This document shows positions 54,517 to 64,000 of a stretch of DNA of 64,000 bases, in pieces. The DNA comes from Procambarus clarkii. Its lineage: Eukaryota; Arthropoda; Malacostraca; Decapoda; Cambaridae. The stretch's first letter is position 1, and each line of letters begins with the position of its first letter. The position numbers and the translations under genes are program-made. Location of the stretch: NCBI RefSeq assembly GCF_040958095.1, contig NC_091152.1, forward strand, positions 18,074,796 through 18,138,795, given 5' to 3'. The notes under the pieces were generated by a model that was given only the letters and a program-made list of their open reading frames with translations, was not told where the DNA came from and did no database searches.

Positions 54517-54738
54517 CCTCACCCTTCCCTGTCACCCTCCCACCCTCACCCTTCCCTGTCACCCTCCCACCCTCACCCTTCCCTGTCACCCTCCCACCCT
54601 CACCCTTCCCTGTCACCCTCCCACCCTCACCCTTCCCTGTCACCCTCCCACCCTCACCCTTCCCTGTCACCCTCCCACCCTCACCCTTCCCTGTCACCCT
54701 CCCACCCTCACCCTTCCCTGTCACCCTCCCACCCTCAC
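54517..54738. repeat. 27-bp minisatellite, 8 copies
   Basis: The unit reads CACCCTTCCCTGTCACCCTC then CCACCCT. Copies are nearly identical. It lies just after the SINE tail. Confidence 0.97.
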
Positions 54739-54754
54739 CCTTCTTCCGCCTCAG

Positions 54755-54790
54755 AAAACTTTGTCTCGTTTAAAAACGAGACAAAGTTTT
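54755..54790. repeat. 36-bp perfect hairpin
   Basis: AAAACTTTGTCTCGTTT (54755-54771) and AAACGAGACAAAGTTTT (54774-54790) are perfect complements around AA. Confidence 0.97.
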
Positions 54791-54799
54791 AGTGTTTTG

Positions 54800-55305
54800 A
54801 TCACATTTTGAAAACTTTTTATCGTCGTTTGTGAGAATTCGCTCCAGTTATTTTAAAACATGAGCCGTTATGTTTAATAAACCGTTTTTTATGTTAATAT
54901 ATTTTGTTTATATTTAATGTTACAGTGTAACATTTTGGAGCAAATTTTTTAAAAATGTTAATGCTAATTATTTACTAATTGGAATTACTAGGAAAAATAA
55001 TCTTTATTGAGTCAAGATGAAAGAGGGGGGGGGGGAGAGACACGGACACTAACAGACAGATAAATAGAACTCAAAATTTTGTGTTTGCTTATGGGGGGAG
55101 GGGGAGCCTCCCACCTCACTACTCTGTGATATCTCCCAACGTGCACTTTCCCAGTAGTGTAAAATAGGACTATAACCGACTCTTTCAGTTTTGTCAAGAA
55201 TCGGCCATAGTCCTGGTACAATGTTCAGTGACTGACGCTCCTTTGTCTATAATTTTATAATCATTGGCAACAGTCAGTCGAACCACCAGCTGTTGTTGGT
55301 TACCC
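54800..55305. other. AT-rich spacer, nothing recognised
   Basis: Unique AT-rich sequence with no coding signal. Confidence 0.4.
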
Positions 55306-55311
55306 AAGGCA

Positions 55312-56682
55312 TGGGTGGTCGTAGCCCCCAATGCCGTCATAGTGGGTCTATACAAGGGTCTGGTCGTAGCCCCCCAGGCCGTCATAGTGGGTCTATACAA
55401 GGGTCTGGTCGTAGCCCCCAGGCCGTCATAGTGGGTCTATACAAGGGTCTGGTCGTAGCCCCCAGGCCGTCATAGTGGGTCTATACAAGGGTCTGGTCGT
55501 AGCCCCCAGGCCGTCATAGTGGGTCTATACAAGGGTCTGGTCGTAGCCCCCAGGCCGTCATAGTGGGTCTATACAAGGGTCTGGTCGTAGCCCCCCAGGC
55601 CGTCATAGTGGGTCTATACAAGGGTCTGGTCGTAGCCCCCCAGGCCTTCATAGTGGGTCTATACAAGGGTCTGGTCGTAGCCCCCCAGGCCGTCATAGTG
55701 GGTCTATACAAGGGTCTGGTCGTAGCCCCCAGGCCGTCATAGTGGGTCTATACAAGGGTCTGGTCGTAGCCCCCAGGCCGTCATAGTGGGTCTATACAAG
55801 GGTCTGGTCGTAGCCCCCAGGCCGTCATAGTGGGTCTATACAAGGGTCTGGTCGTAGCCCCCAGGCCGTCATAGTGGGTCTATACAAGGGTCTGGTCGTA
55901 GCCCCCAGGCCGTCATAGTGGGTCTATACAAGGGTCTGGTCGTAGCCCCCAGGCCGTCATAGTGGGTCTATACAAGGGTCTGGTCGTAGCCCCCAGGCCG
56001 TCATAGTGGGTCTATACAAGGGTCTGGTCGTAGCCCCCAGGCCGTCATAGTGGGTCTATACAAGGGTCTGGTCGTAGCCCCCAGGCCGTCATAGTGGGTC
56101 TATACAAGGGTCTGGTCGTAGCCCCCAGGCCGTCATAGTGGGTCTATACAAGGGTCTGGTCGTAGCCCCCCAGGCCGTCATAGTGGGTCTATACAAGGGT
56201 CTGGTCGTAGCCCCCCAGGCCGTCATAGTGGGTCTATAAAAGGGTCTGGTCGTAGCCCCCCAGGCCGTCATAGTGGGTCTATACAAGGGTCTGGTCGTAG
56301 CCCCCAGGCCGTCATAGTGGGTCTATACAAGGGTCTGGTTGTAGCCCCCAGGCCGTCATAGTGGGTCTATACAAGGGTCTGGTCGTAGCCCCCAGGCCGT
56401 CATAGTGGGGCTATACAAGGGTCTGGTCGTAGCCCCCAGGCCGTCATAGTGGGGCTATACAAGGGTCTGGTCGTAGCCCCCAGGCCGTCATAGTGGGTCT
56501 ATACAAGGGTCTGGTCGTAGCCCCCAGGCCGTCATAGTGGGTCTATACAAGGGTCTGGTCGTAGCCCCCAGGCCGTCATAGTGGGTCTATACAAGGGTCT
56601 GGTCGTAGCCCCCAGGCCGTCATAGTGGGTCTATACAAGGGTCTGGTCGTAGCCCCCAGGCCGTCATAGTGGGTCTATACAA
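55312..56682. repeat. 44-bp minisatellite, about 31 copies
   Basis: The unit reads GTCATAGTGGGTCTATACAA then GGGTCTGGTCGTAGCCCCCA and GGCC. Units with an extra C (45 bp) cluster at 55330-55370, 55580-55690 and 56165-56270. Copies are otherwise nearly identical. Confidence 0.97.
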
Positions 56683-56689
56683 GGCAGGC

Positions 56690-57001
56690 GACAGATTCCA
56701 TCATCCCAAATTTTACACGAGTGTCAAGAGCCGTCGCTCATCTAAGCAGTCACCACTATGGACAAAGTTCAGCATACCTCAGCCCTCGGGGGGCGAAAGT
56801 CAGTCAATATGGGACATTCTACAATATAATGTTCAATGGAATGCATGCTTTCTCTTTCGCAAAAGTTGACACATTGTGTACTTACTCGTCATTAGAGTTG
56901 TTATAAAGCTGCCAGATATGTCTATATCCCAGGTATATTCTGGCCACTATAACATAACATTGCCGAGTTCTTGCCCTATTAGTTTCATATATAAATGTCT
57001 C
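56690..57001 (-). pseudogene. LINE ORF2 C-terminus, right part displaced by a BEL/Pao insertion
   Basis: On the minus strand, starting at the target duplication, the frame reads TFIYETNRARTRQCYVIVAR then IYLGYRHIWQLYNNSNDE and a stop. Decayed frames then give a KCQL/CEKEKA-like Cys motif and HYIVECPILTDFRP-like text. This is the region after RNase H in I-type LINE ORF2. It joins in frame to 62603-63062 once the LTR element and one GTCTC copy are discounted. Confidence 0.8.
56997..57001. repeat. Target-site duplication, left copy
   Basis: GTCTC precedes the 5' LTR and recurs at 62603-62607. Five bases is the usual size for BEL/Pao. Confidence 0.9.
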
Positions 57002-58006
57002 TGTCGGAAAATCCGACACCATTTAATAATAATATCATACAGACAGATAAGAGCTGTGTTGTACAAACAAGTTACCCATAGAAAACGTAACTTGTAGTGG
57101 AATTACCATCTAAAGAAAACGGGATATCATCACCACATACTATTATAATTCACCAGCTATTCTGCTGGGAATTGTTCTTAAATACATTAGTCTTTGGACT
57201 TTACCATCATAAAAACATCTTATATAAATTAACTTAATTATCAATATTAAAGTAGAGTAAATGTGACCCTTCTATCACTTTCTGAAATCTGGACAAAGTA
57301 GGCCAGGCGTGAGTGAGGAAGGAGGGCAGCCATTGTTGTTATTGAGACCAGAGGCTCACACGGGAGCAAATTCGGCTCCTGTTAAATTTACTTGGACGTA
57401 GTGTTATGGAACCCAAAGGTGTACCATTGTCAACACGCTGTCTACAAATACAAGTTAAGTGTCTATCCGAAACCCGTTTATCATTCATTTATGGCCATTA
57501 ATGTCAGGATATAGGGTTAGCCGGTTAGAACGCGAAATCGCCTCATACTAAAGGTAATTAAGCCAGGTCTTTAATGTTCCATGTACTGTATAGTGTTTTC
57601 TCTGATATAGCTTGTCATATATAGGATTCTGGCTTCACAGCTAGCGCACTTTTGACAGGTCAAGACGAGGATGCAAGATTATGTGCACCAGTTACTGGGT
57701 GATATGGAAGCTACCTCAAAGAGGATAATTTGGTGTCTACACCCTAGTTATACCTGGTGGACTAACCTGCTGTACTATAAGATAAGGAACCTCTTCAATG
57801 TATGTAGTTACTGTAGTTTGATTGGCTGCATACATATAAATATAAACCCCCCTAATGTGTAGAGGATCGATTTGTGAGATTAAGAGATTATTGCAGAAAT
57901 ACAGTCCACTTATCATTATACAAATTGCTATCGAAGTATATAAATTAACGTAAATATAAATTCATATAAATTAAATAAATATAAATCTCACAGGTCGGTT
58001 CCCACA
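57002..58006 (+). repeat. 5' LTR
   Basis: Starts TGTCGGAAAATCCGACA, in which TGTCGGA and TCCGACA form a seven-base inverted pair, and ends GGTTCCCACA. An AATAAA at 57974-57979 lies near the 3' end, and several TATAAA-like motifs (for example about 57833) are candidate promoter elements. Confidence 0.95.
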
Positions 58007-58011
58007 TTATT

Positions 58012-58029
58012 TGGTCATCTTCGAACCGG
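58012..58029 (+). promoter_or_regulatory. Probable primer binding site
   Basis: TGGTCATCTTCGAACCGG lies five bases after the LTR. It begins TGG (complement of the tRNA CCA end) and contains TTCGAACC, the complement of a T-loop. The tRNA identity is not determined. A diverged copy, TTTGGTCATCTTAGTACCGG, follows at about 58060. Confidence 0.6.
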
Positions 58030-58881
58030 ATGACGGATTATTTGATCCTTTGAACCCACATTTGGTCATCTTAGTACCGGATGAACCAGTTAACCAGTGG
58101 ATTCATTAAATACTAGTGCAGTGTTATTTAAACAAAGCCAGTCAAGACAGCGGCGTTGCCTCGTGGGAGCTCAGGAGCCTCCCTCAGCCCAGTTCAGCTT
58201 CGTCAGCGGTTTCATGCACACCCACAGATATTTGGTGGCGTGTTATTTCGTGAAATGACAGCGCTAATATTGAAGCCAGCCAAATGTAGTGGCTGTGGTG
58301 TCGCGTGATTCTACGAATTTTGTGGAGTTTATTTCGCGAGGTCACTAATAATATTTAATACTTCTAGATAATATTAGAAGTTTCATAGAGGCTAATTAAG
58401 AGGCTATTATCAATAATTGTGTATATTATTTCTCCAAAATAGAGAATTATTTAATATATATTGCACTAGTGATCACAGTATAATATTTACTAATTGCCAA
58501 CCCACAACAGGGTAGGATATTAACCATTGACTAGTTGAACTATTATCGTTCATCCTTGTCCCATTATTACCATAGTCAGTTGTACTATATTGAATAACCT
58601 AACACCATTAATGAATGGTCCAGACCCTATTTTGGGTGTAATTTTTATCAACTCGAGTTGAGTTGTGTATATATAATAATTTACTTATGATCATTACACC
58701 TTTGAGTGATTAATTAGTGTCTCTACCATCCTAGGGTGATATAGAAGAGCTAACCTAAAGGTACTTCCGGTGACACTGGTTTATCACTCAAATCATTAGT
58801 GTGTATGATTGTATGTATATATATAATGTGTATTAATTTTAAGTGCTAACCTCTAGTAGAGGTAGGATTATTGCCTAGTGA
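58030..58881. other. BEL/Pao leader between PBS and gag
   Basis: AT-rich, non-coding leader of the element. It would hold packaging signals if functional. No ORF is seen. Confidence 0.6.
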
Positions 58882-60900
58882 GTGCAGAATTTAACCCTAG
58901 GCTACCATCAGTGCTTGTTCAGTATTATGAGCAGCCCAAATACAAGTCCCACAAGGCTTCACCAACGAGCCAGTATGGATAATGCAGGGAGAATGAAAAG
59001 AACCCTTGCAGGTCTTAAAGGCCACTTAACAAGACAGATCAAGAAATGTGAAGATTTGTCACAACAATCAACAGTTGATTATGCTGACCTGGAAAGCTAT
59101 TATCAAGCAGCTGCAGGTAAATTTGAGCAAATCAAATGTCAAATAGCAACATATGTGGCTGAACTTGCCAACACCAATTTATCAGAAACAGAAATAGACG
59201 ACATTATGGTTGATCTTGCGAATTATGAAGATCACACTCAGGCCACGTTACAGCCTTATGTCAAATTAATTGCCCAGAACAAGGCAGCAACAACAACAAC
59301 AGTTGCATCTAATACGAGTCAAGCAGAAGCTCGACTCCCTCCAATTAATTTACCCACTTTCTCAGGAAAAGATGAGGAAGATTGGGACGAATTTTGGAAC
59401 AAATTCGTTGACCTTGTAGACTCAAAACAATCTTTACCAAAGAGTAGTAAATTCTCTTATTTGCAAGGCCAATTATCAGGTGAGGCTAAAACAGTAGTAT
59501 CCCATCTGAGATTAACTAATGACGGCTATGATCTGGCAGTAAAACTCCTCAAGGATAATTATGCTGATCCAGAAGTAAGAACATCACATTTAGTTCATGA
59601 GCTGTTGCATTTACCCCCACCGGAGGCTTCAGCTGATTCACTCCAAGTCTTCAAGCTGGAGGTAGAATCATTGATCAATGCCCTCAGCCTGACAGCAGAT
59701 ACAAACGGGGCTGAGTGGGTCTTGAAAATAATTGTCCAGGAGAAAATACCTAGGGACATATTGAGACAAATGAGTGCTCATTACAATAAAAGCATCTTAT
59801 CTATGAATGAAATATCTGAAGGTTTAAGGTCAGTAGTTCATCAATTACGAACACATGACAAATTAAAACCACCAAGTAAACCCTCAGAAACCAATAATAG
59901 TAAACCACAGAGTACCAAAGGTACTCCAAATCAATCTAGACAATATAATTCAACACCAAAGTGGAACAGTAGCAGTGTGGGCGTATATGCAGTGGGACCC
60001 TCCAAGCCTATAGTTACTGTGTCACCCAAGAACGTGACACCAAAGGGTACTGGAAGCTATGGAACATGTTTGTTCTGCAATGAGAAACATTCAATGTACC
60101 ACTGCTCTAATTATCCTGATAGCGACGCCCGTGTTGAGCGACTCAAAGATTTGCAACATTGCACGAGGTGCCTCAGGAAACATAACATCAACGACTGTGA
60201 TACCCAATTACACACCTGTAATAGGTGTAACAAAGGTCAGCACCATGCAGCATTGTGCAGAGACACCAAAACAACGTCTCCAAACCCCAAGGTGGAAGAT
60301 AGCATTCCCACCACAGTACAGTACTGCAAGGTGCAACAAACAAAGAGTGTCCAATCGGCAAAGTCTAAAGGTAATACGACTTTGCCTACTGCCCAAATTA
60401 CCATCCTGAATAAGAGGGCCAAGGTCCATACCCGTGGGTTGTTTGACCAAGGATCCCAGAGAACATATATCACTAAAAAGCTGGCAGATGAATTACAATT
60501 AAGGCCTGTAGCCCAGACGTCATTCAACATCTCAGGGTTTGTAACAGATGCAGGACCTCAAGTCTACCAGGTGGTACAACCATCAGTACGTTTAGGCAGG
60601 TACGTCTGTCGAGTACAAGCCATTGTGGTGGACAAGATACCAGTAGACCTACAAGTTCAAGGTCTGAGAGCAACAGCCAAATTCCTGAGAAATAGAGGAA
60701 TAAAATTGGCAGATAATATTAAGTCTGATCACCTCAACGACTTCGGTCTCCTTGTAGGGACAGACTATTGCCATCAATTCATTGGTAGCCCTACTAAATA
60801 TCAGGGCATAACCATGTTAAACTCTGCAGGAGGTAAATTACTCTCAGGCCCAGTATCAAGCCTGAGGAGACCTATGCCTGCAGATAAACAATACCAGTAG
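58882..60900 (+). CDS. BEL/Pao gag-protease polyprotein, 672 codons, intact frame
   Basis: An uninterrupted frame of the retrotransposon. The start may be codon 1 or the Met at codon 16 (58927, MSSPNTSP), which fits better with a gag N-terminus. Residues about 25-145 are helical and charged. Residues about 152-330 carry the Pao-type gag domain (LPPINLPTFSGKDEEDWDEF, then YLQGQLSGEA). A Ser/Pro/Thr-rich linker follows. Residues about 395-460 hold Cys/His knuckles (CLFCNEKHSMYHC, CTRCLRKHNINDC, CNRCNKGQHHAALC) for nucleic-acid binding. Residues about 510-650 are an aspartic protease-like domain with LFDQGSQRTYIT, where DQGS replaces the usual D-S/T-G-S, and FGLLVGTDYCHQFI. The frame ends at GPVSSLRRPMPADKQYQ, where pol should begin, so pol is deleted. 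It would act in virus-like particle assembly and self-processing. Confidence 0.88.
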   Translation: MQNLTLGYHQCLFSIMSSPNTSPTRLHQRASMDNAGRMKRTLAGLKGHLTRQIKKCEDLSQQSTVDYADLESYYQAAAGKFEQIKCQIATYVAELANTNLSETEIDDIMVDLANYEDHTQATLQPYVKLIAQNKAATTTTVASNTSQAEARLPPINLPTFSGKDEEDWDEFWNKFVDLVDSKQSLPKSSKFSYLQGQLSGEAKTVVSHLRLTNDGYDLAVKLLKDNYADPEVRTSHLVHELLHLPPPEASADSLQVFKLEVESLINALSLTADTNGAEWVLKIIVQEKIPRDILRQMSAHYNKSILSMNEISEGLRSVVHQLRTHDKLKPPSKPSETNNSKPQSTKGTPNQSRQYNSTPKWNSSSVGVYAVGPSKPIVTVSPKNVTPKGTGSYGTCLFCNEKHSMYHCSNYPDSDARVERLKDLQHCTRCLRKHNINDCDTQLHTCNRCNKGQHHAALCRDTKTTSPNPKVEDSIPTTVQYCKVQQTKSVQSAKSKGNTTLPTAQITILNKRAKVHTRGLFDQGSQRTYITKKLADELQLRPVAQTSFNISGFVTDAGPQVYQVVQPSVRLGRYVCRVQAIVVDKIPVDLQVQGLRATAKFLRNRGIKLADNIKSDHLNDFGLLVGTDYCHQFIGSPTKYQGITMLNSAGGKLLSGPVSSLRRPMPADKQYQ

Positions 60901-61597
60901 AAACCTAAATTTGTCAGCTGATTATATTTCTCCAGTAGCATTATACTAAGGAGATTACAGCTGACTATACCAACAGAGGTTGATGTTAGTATCATCATTT
61001 AAAGCTGAAGATGAGTTCATGAGGCCTCAGTGGCAAATCAGTGAACAGTAGCCTAAAACAGCTACAAGTCACTGCGACCAATGTCACTGAACCCACTGCA
61101 GTCTCAGAACTATACTTTACTTTAATGATGAGCTATTCAATCTTCTGAATCAATTAACTAAATTAAAACCCCAATAAATCTGATGACTGATTTGATACAT
61201 TTATTATTTAATCAAGATGTATTCCATGGGCCTCAGTGTTTATATATCAGTGACCAGTTACCTGAAGAAACTTCAAGTTATATCTATGTCACTGATCTCA
61301 CTGCAGTCCCTGAATCATACTTGACTGTAGTACTTGATCACATCCAGTCTTCTGGGTTAAATAATATGTAATAAGGCTTGAATATTAGCCTTTCAAGAGT
61401 TGACAGGGAAATGAAATCGCATTAGACTTCTAACCCCTACAACTCTAGTACGGGACATCCGTCCTGTACGAACAGACACACAAATGTGTGATTACTAACT
61501 ACTAACATCAAATTAATCTAATAATTCGAAGGAGGAGTATCGGTGTTCGTCTGTTCTAAATAGGACTTCGACCCGTGAGCAGCCCCCTGGGGAATTA
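60901..61597. other. Internal remainder of BEL/Pao, pol missing
   Basis: No RT, RNase H or integrase motif in any frame I read. A 62-codon ORF (61183-61371) has no recognised domain. A duplicated phrase (GTCACTGA, CACTGCAGTC) recurs at 61075-61105 and 61290-61315. GAAGGAGGAG at about 61529 is the only purine-rich run resembling a polypurine tract, yet it lies about 60 bp before the 3' LTR instead of abutting it. Confidence 0.5.
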
Positions 61598-62602
61598 TGT
61601 CGGAAAATCCGACACCATTTAATAATAATATCATACAGACAGATAAGAGCTGTGTTGTACAAACAAGTTACCCATAGAAAACGTAACTTGTAGTGGAATT
61701 ACCATCTAAAGAAAACGGGATATCATCACCACATACTATTATAATTCACCAGCTATTCTGCTGGGAATTGTTCTTAAATACATTAGTCTTTGGACTTTAC
61801 CATCATAAAAACATCTTATATAAATTAACTTAATTATCAATATTAAAGTAGAGTAAATGTGACCCTTCTATCACTTTCTGAAATCTGGACAAAGTAGGCC
61901 AGGCGTGAGTGAGGAAGGAGGGCAGCCATTGTTGTTATTGAGACCAGAGGCTCACACGGGAGCAAATTCGGCTCCTGTTAAATTTACTTGGACGTAGTGT
62001 TATGGAACCCAAAGGTGTACCATTGTCAACACGCTGTCTACAAATACAAGTTAAGTGTCTATCCGAAACCCGTTTATCATTCATTTATGGCCATTAATGT
62101 CAGGATATAGGGTTAGCCGGTTAGAACGCGAAATCGCCTCATACTAAAGGTAATTAAGCCAGGTCTTTAATGTTCCATGTACTGTATAGTGTTTTCTCTG
62201 ATATAGCTTGTCATATATAGGATTCTGGCTTCACAGCTAGCGCACTTTTGACAGGTCAAGACGAGGATGCAAGATTATGTGCACCAGTTACTGGGTGATA
62301 TGGAAGCTACCTCAAAGAGGATAATTTGGTGTCTACACCCTAGTTATACCTGGTGGACTAACCTGCTGTACTATAAGATAAGGAACCTCTTCAATGTATG
62401 TAGTTACTGTAGTTTGATTGGCTGCATACATATAAATATAAACCCCCCTAATGTGTAGAGGATCGATTTGTGAGATTAAGAGATTATTGCAGAAATACAG
62501 TCCACTTATCATTATACAAATTGCTATCGAAGTATATAAATTAACGTAAATATAAATTCATATAAATTAAATAAATATAAATCTCACAGGTCGGTTCCCA
62601 CA
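61598..62602 (+). repeat. 3' LTR
   Basis: 1005 bp, same ends as the 5' LTR, no difference found by eye. A 63-codon ORF inside both LTRs (57671-57862 and 62267-62458) is identical in the two and has no recognised domain. Confidence 0.95.
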
Positions 62603-63062
62603 GTCTCCTCGCGATATTCATCATAAAGTTTAATGCTACAGCTTTCAGGTCTTTGTGACTTTGTTAGGTCAGTAAGATGTTCATGAAATATTTGTTTAAG
62701 TATTCTCTGTCACTGCTAATGAAACACCCACATTAATTTTTACTACTTGTCTGCTACAGGCTGCCTTAGCAAGCATGTCAACAGTGTCATGCCTTGAGAT
62801 GCCAACATGTGATGGTATCCATAAGAATTTAATTTCATTTTTTTTTTCTTTAGCAGCTAAAACATTTATTCGAATACCACTGACTATTTTCTGGGTGTTA
62901 CTACTATGTGCGTTCAATGCCAGGAGTGCACTCTGCGAGTCACAGTATATAAGTCCACTGCCTTTGTCTTTTAAAAATTCAGTGGCAAGGTATATGCCTG
63001 CAAGTTCGGTTTGAGTTGTACTGATCCAATCAGTTGTACTGCACGAATAACACAAGAGAGTA
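62603..63062 (-). pseudogene. LINE RNase H domain, reverse strand
   Basis: Minus-strand frame 63055-62696 reads STTQTELAGIYLATEFLKDK (catalytic Glu), GLIYCDSQSALLALNAHSSN (catalytic Asp) and FLWIPSHVGISRHDTVDMLA (His and final Asp). The first Asp-bearing strand is missing on the upstream side. A stop after VTENT is bypassed by one frame change, and QIFHEHLTDLTKSQRPESCS follows to the GTCTC duplication at 62603-62607. It continues at 57001-56690 across the BEL/Pao element. This is I-group ORF2 material, inactive. Confidence 0.85.
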
Positions 63063-63069
63063 CCTGGAG

Positions 63070-63925
63070 GACAGAAAACAGGTTAGCAATCAGAGATGAG
63101 GGTTTAAGTTGAAGATATCAAGAAGATTTCCCCCAAGGATCAGTACTGGAACCCAAGTGTTCACTATCAATGTGAACGACCAACCCGAGGGAGTGAGCTC
63201 CTCCTTGTCAATGTTTGCAGACGATGCAAATCTGATGAAGAACATAACTACTAAGGAGGACTGCAGATGGTTACAGGATGACCTTAACAAATCCAGGAGT
63301 GGACAAACAAGTGGTTTCTAGAATTCAATCCCAACAAATGCAAGGTAATGAAGATGGGATAATGAGAAAGGAGACCAGAAGGTTTTTACACCAAAAAGGA
63401 AAGGCAACTACAGGAGTTGGAGAGAAAGAGACTTTGGAATGAAAATAATACCAACAGTGTCACCAGAGTAACACACAAACAGGATGTCATCAGCAGCATG
63501 CTAGACGCTGCCAAATGTTAGAACGTCGTTTATAAACCTAAACCAGGACTCTTTCAAGGCAATTTACACAACTTTTCTTAAACAATACCGGAATATTCAA
63601 CACTAGCCTGGAATCTACACTTTGTAAAGTTTAAAACTTGTATTGAAAAAGTACAAAGATTTGCAAGACAATTATTGGCAGATCTAAGATGGCTGAGCTG
63701 CGAGAATGACTTAACGGAACTAAAGCTCACAACCTTGGAGGAGAGAGGAACGTGACCTTGAAACACATGGGGACAAGATACTTATTGGACTTGAGAACGT
63801 AGAACGAGAGGACATAAGTGGAACGTACTGAAAGAAGTTGTGGAAGCCACCTCCATCCACAACCTTAAGGCCAAACTCGACAAAGAATTCGAACATCAGA
63901 ACAGTTCAAATATATGAGAACAGGC
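63070..63925 (+). pseudogene. Jockey/CR1-type LINE RT fragment
   Basis: Begins near the GVPQGS motif (decayed as FPPRISTGTQVF), then NVNDQPEGVSSSLSMFADDA (catalytic FADD) and the LQDDLNK thumb. After a frameshift near 63300 it has EFNPNKCKVMKMG, then IEKVQRFARQLLADLRWLSC, LTELKLTTLEERG and, near 63842, VEATSIHNLKAKLDKEFEHQ. Same family as 22125-23405. Stops and frame changes make it inactive. Confidence 0.8.
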
Positions 63926-64000
63926 ACAACAAGGGTACTGGTCGAGGCATAAAGTTAGTCCTGACCTCCCTGTCACCAACACTCCCGCCATACAACACAC

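Larger units (their letters stand above)
57002..62602 (+). mobile_element. BEL/Pao LTR retrotransposon, non-autonomous (gag-protease only)
   Basis: A 5601-bp element with two 1005-bp LTRs (57002-58006 and 61598-62602), TG...CA ends and a perfect GTCTC target duplication. The LTRs have equal length and look identical on visual comparison, implying recent insertion. The internal region holds a leader of about 875 bp, one 672-codon gag-protease ORF and about 700 bp of non-coding remainder. Reverse transcriptase, RNase H and integrase are absent. A complete BEL/Pao would be expected to be several kb longer, so this is a deletion derivative that would need pol in trans. It inserted into a LINE. 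Confidence 0.93.

Noticed and set aside
57671..57862. 63-codon ORF inside both LTRs
   Set aside because: It is conserved between LTRs only because the LTRs look identical. No domain is recognised.
61183..61371. 62-codon ORF in BEL/Pao as an envelope or accessory gene
   Set aside because: Short, no signal peptide or membrane segment, no recognised family, and located in a non-coding remnant.

Overview
This is eukaryotic, gene-poor, repeat-dense DNA, most likely from a decapod crustacean and possibly a freshwater crayfish. The species call is an inference. It rests on short interstitial TTAGG runs (the arthropod telomere motif) at about 1151 and 6890, on tRNA-headed SINEs with a body I associate with decapods, and on many decayed LINEs with jockey/CR1-like and I-like reverse transcriptase or RNase H signatures. 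There is no bacterial gene organisation, no CRISPR array, no rRNA, and no host protein-coding gene that I can defend. Nearly all long ORFs are by-products of tandem repeats whose unit lacks stop codons in several frames.

Layout. 1-3.7 kb: four minisatellites (27, about 26, 19 and 41 bp units). 3.9-5.4 kb: the C-terminal part of a LINE ORF2 split by two SINEs. 5.8-8.5 kb: a (GT)n tract, a large inverted repeat, an 18-bp array, a MITE-like element and a reverse-oriented SINE. 8.6-15.8 kb: arrays, another SINE, a LINE 3' end, a 25-bp array of about 65 copies and a 41-bp array. 16.3-19.5 kb: an internally deleted I-like LINE with ORF1 zinc knuckles, endonuclease start and RNase H. 19.5-21.5 kb: arrays. 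22.1-24.1 kb: LINE fragments. 24.7-30.2 kb: pieces of an I-like LINE 5' end and ORF1, broken up by arrays including a 27-bp array of about 80 copies. 30.4-37.6 kb: palindromes, LINE fragments, a 28-bp array, and an RNase H domain that has grown its own 41-bp minisatellite. 37.7-42.5 kb: 34-, 39- and 15-bp arrays. 43.0-45.2 kb: a hairpin element and a reverse-strand CR1/L2-like LINE. 45.7-52.9 kb: two related 30-bp arrays of about 100 copies each, around a LINE fragment that contains a second MITE copy. 53-56.7 kb: further arrays and a SINE. 57.0-62.6 kb: a structurally intact but pol-less BEL/Pao LTR retrotransposon with 1005-bp LTRs and a GTCTC target duplication, nested in a reverse-strand LINE whose frame resumes across the insertion. 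62.6-63.9 kb: the remainder of that LINE and another RT fragment.

Tandem arrays cover roughly 28 kb, about 44% of the window. The main biological content is mobile-element nesting and minisatellite birth, several times inside or at the edge of LINE fragments. The best-supported items are the nested BEL/Pao element, the two SINE subtypes that share a body but carry different tRNA-like heads, the RNase H-derived minisatellite, a 54-bp LINE insertion with a 14-bp target duplication, and three arrays built on one 30-bp theme. I found no convincing new molecular system.
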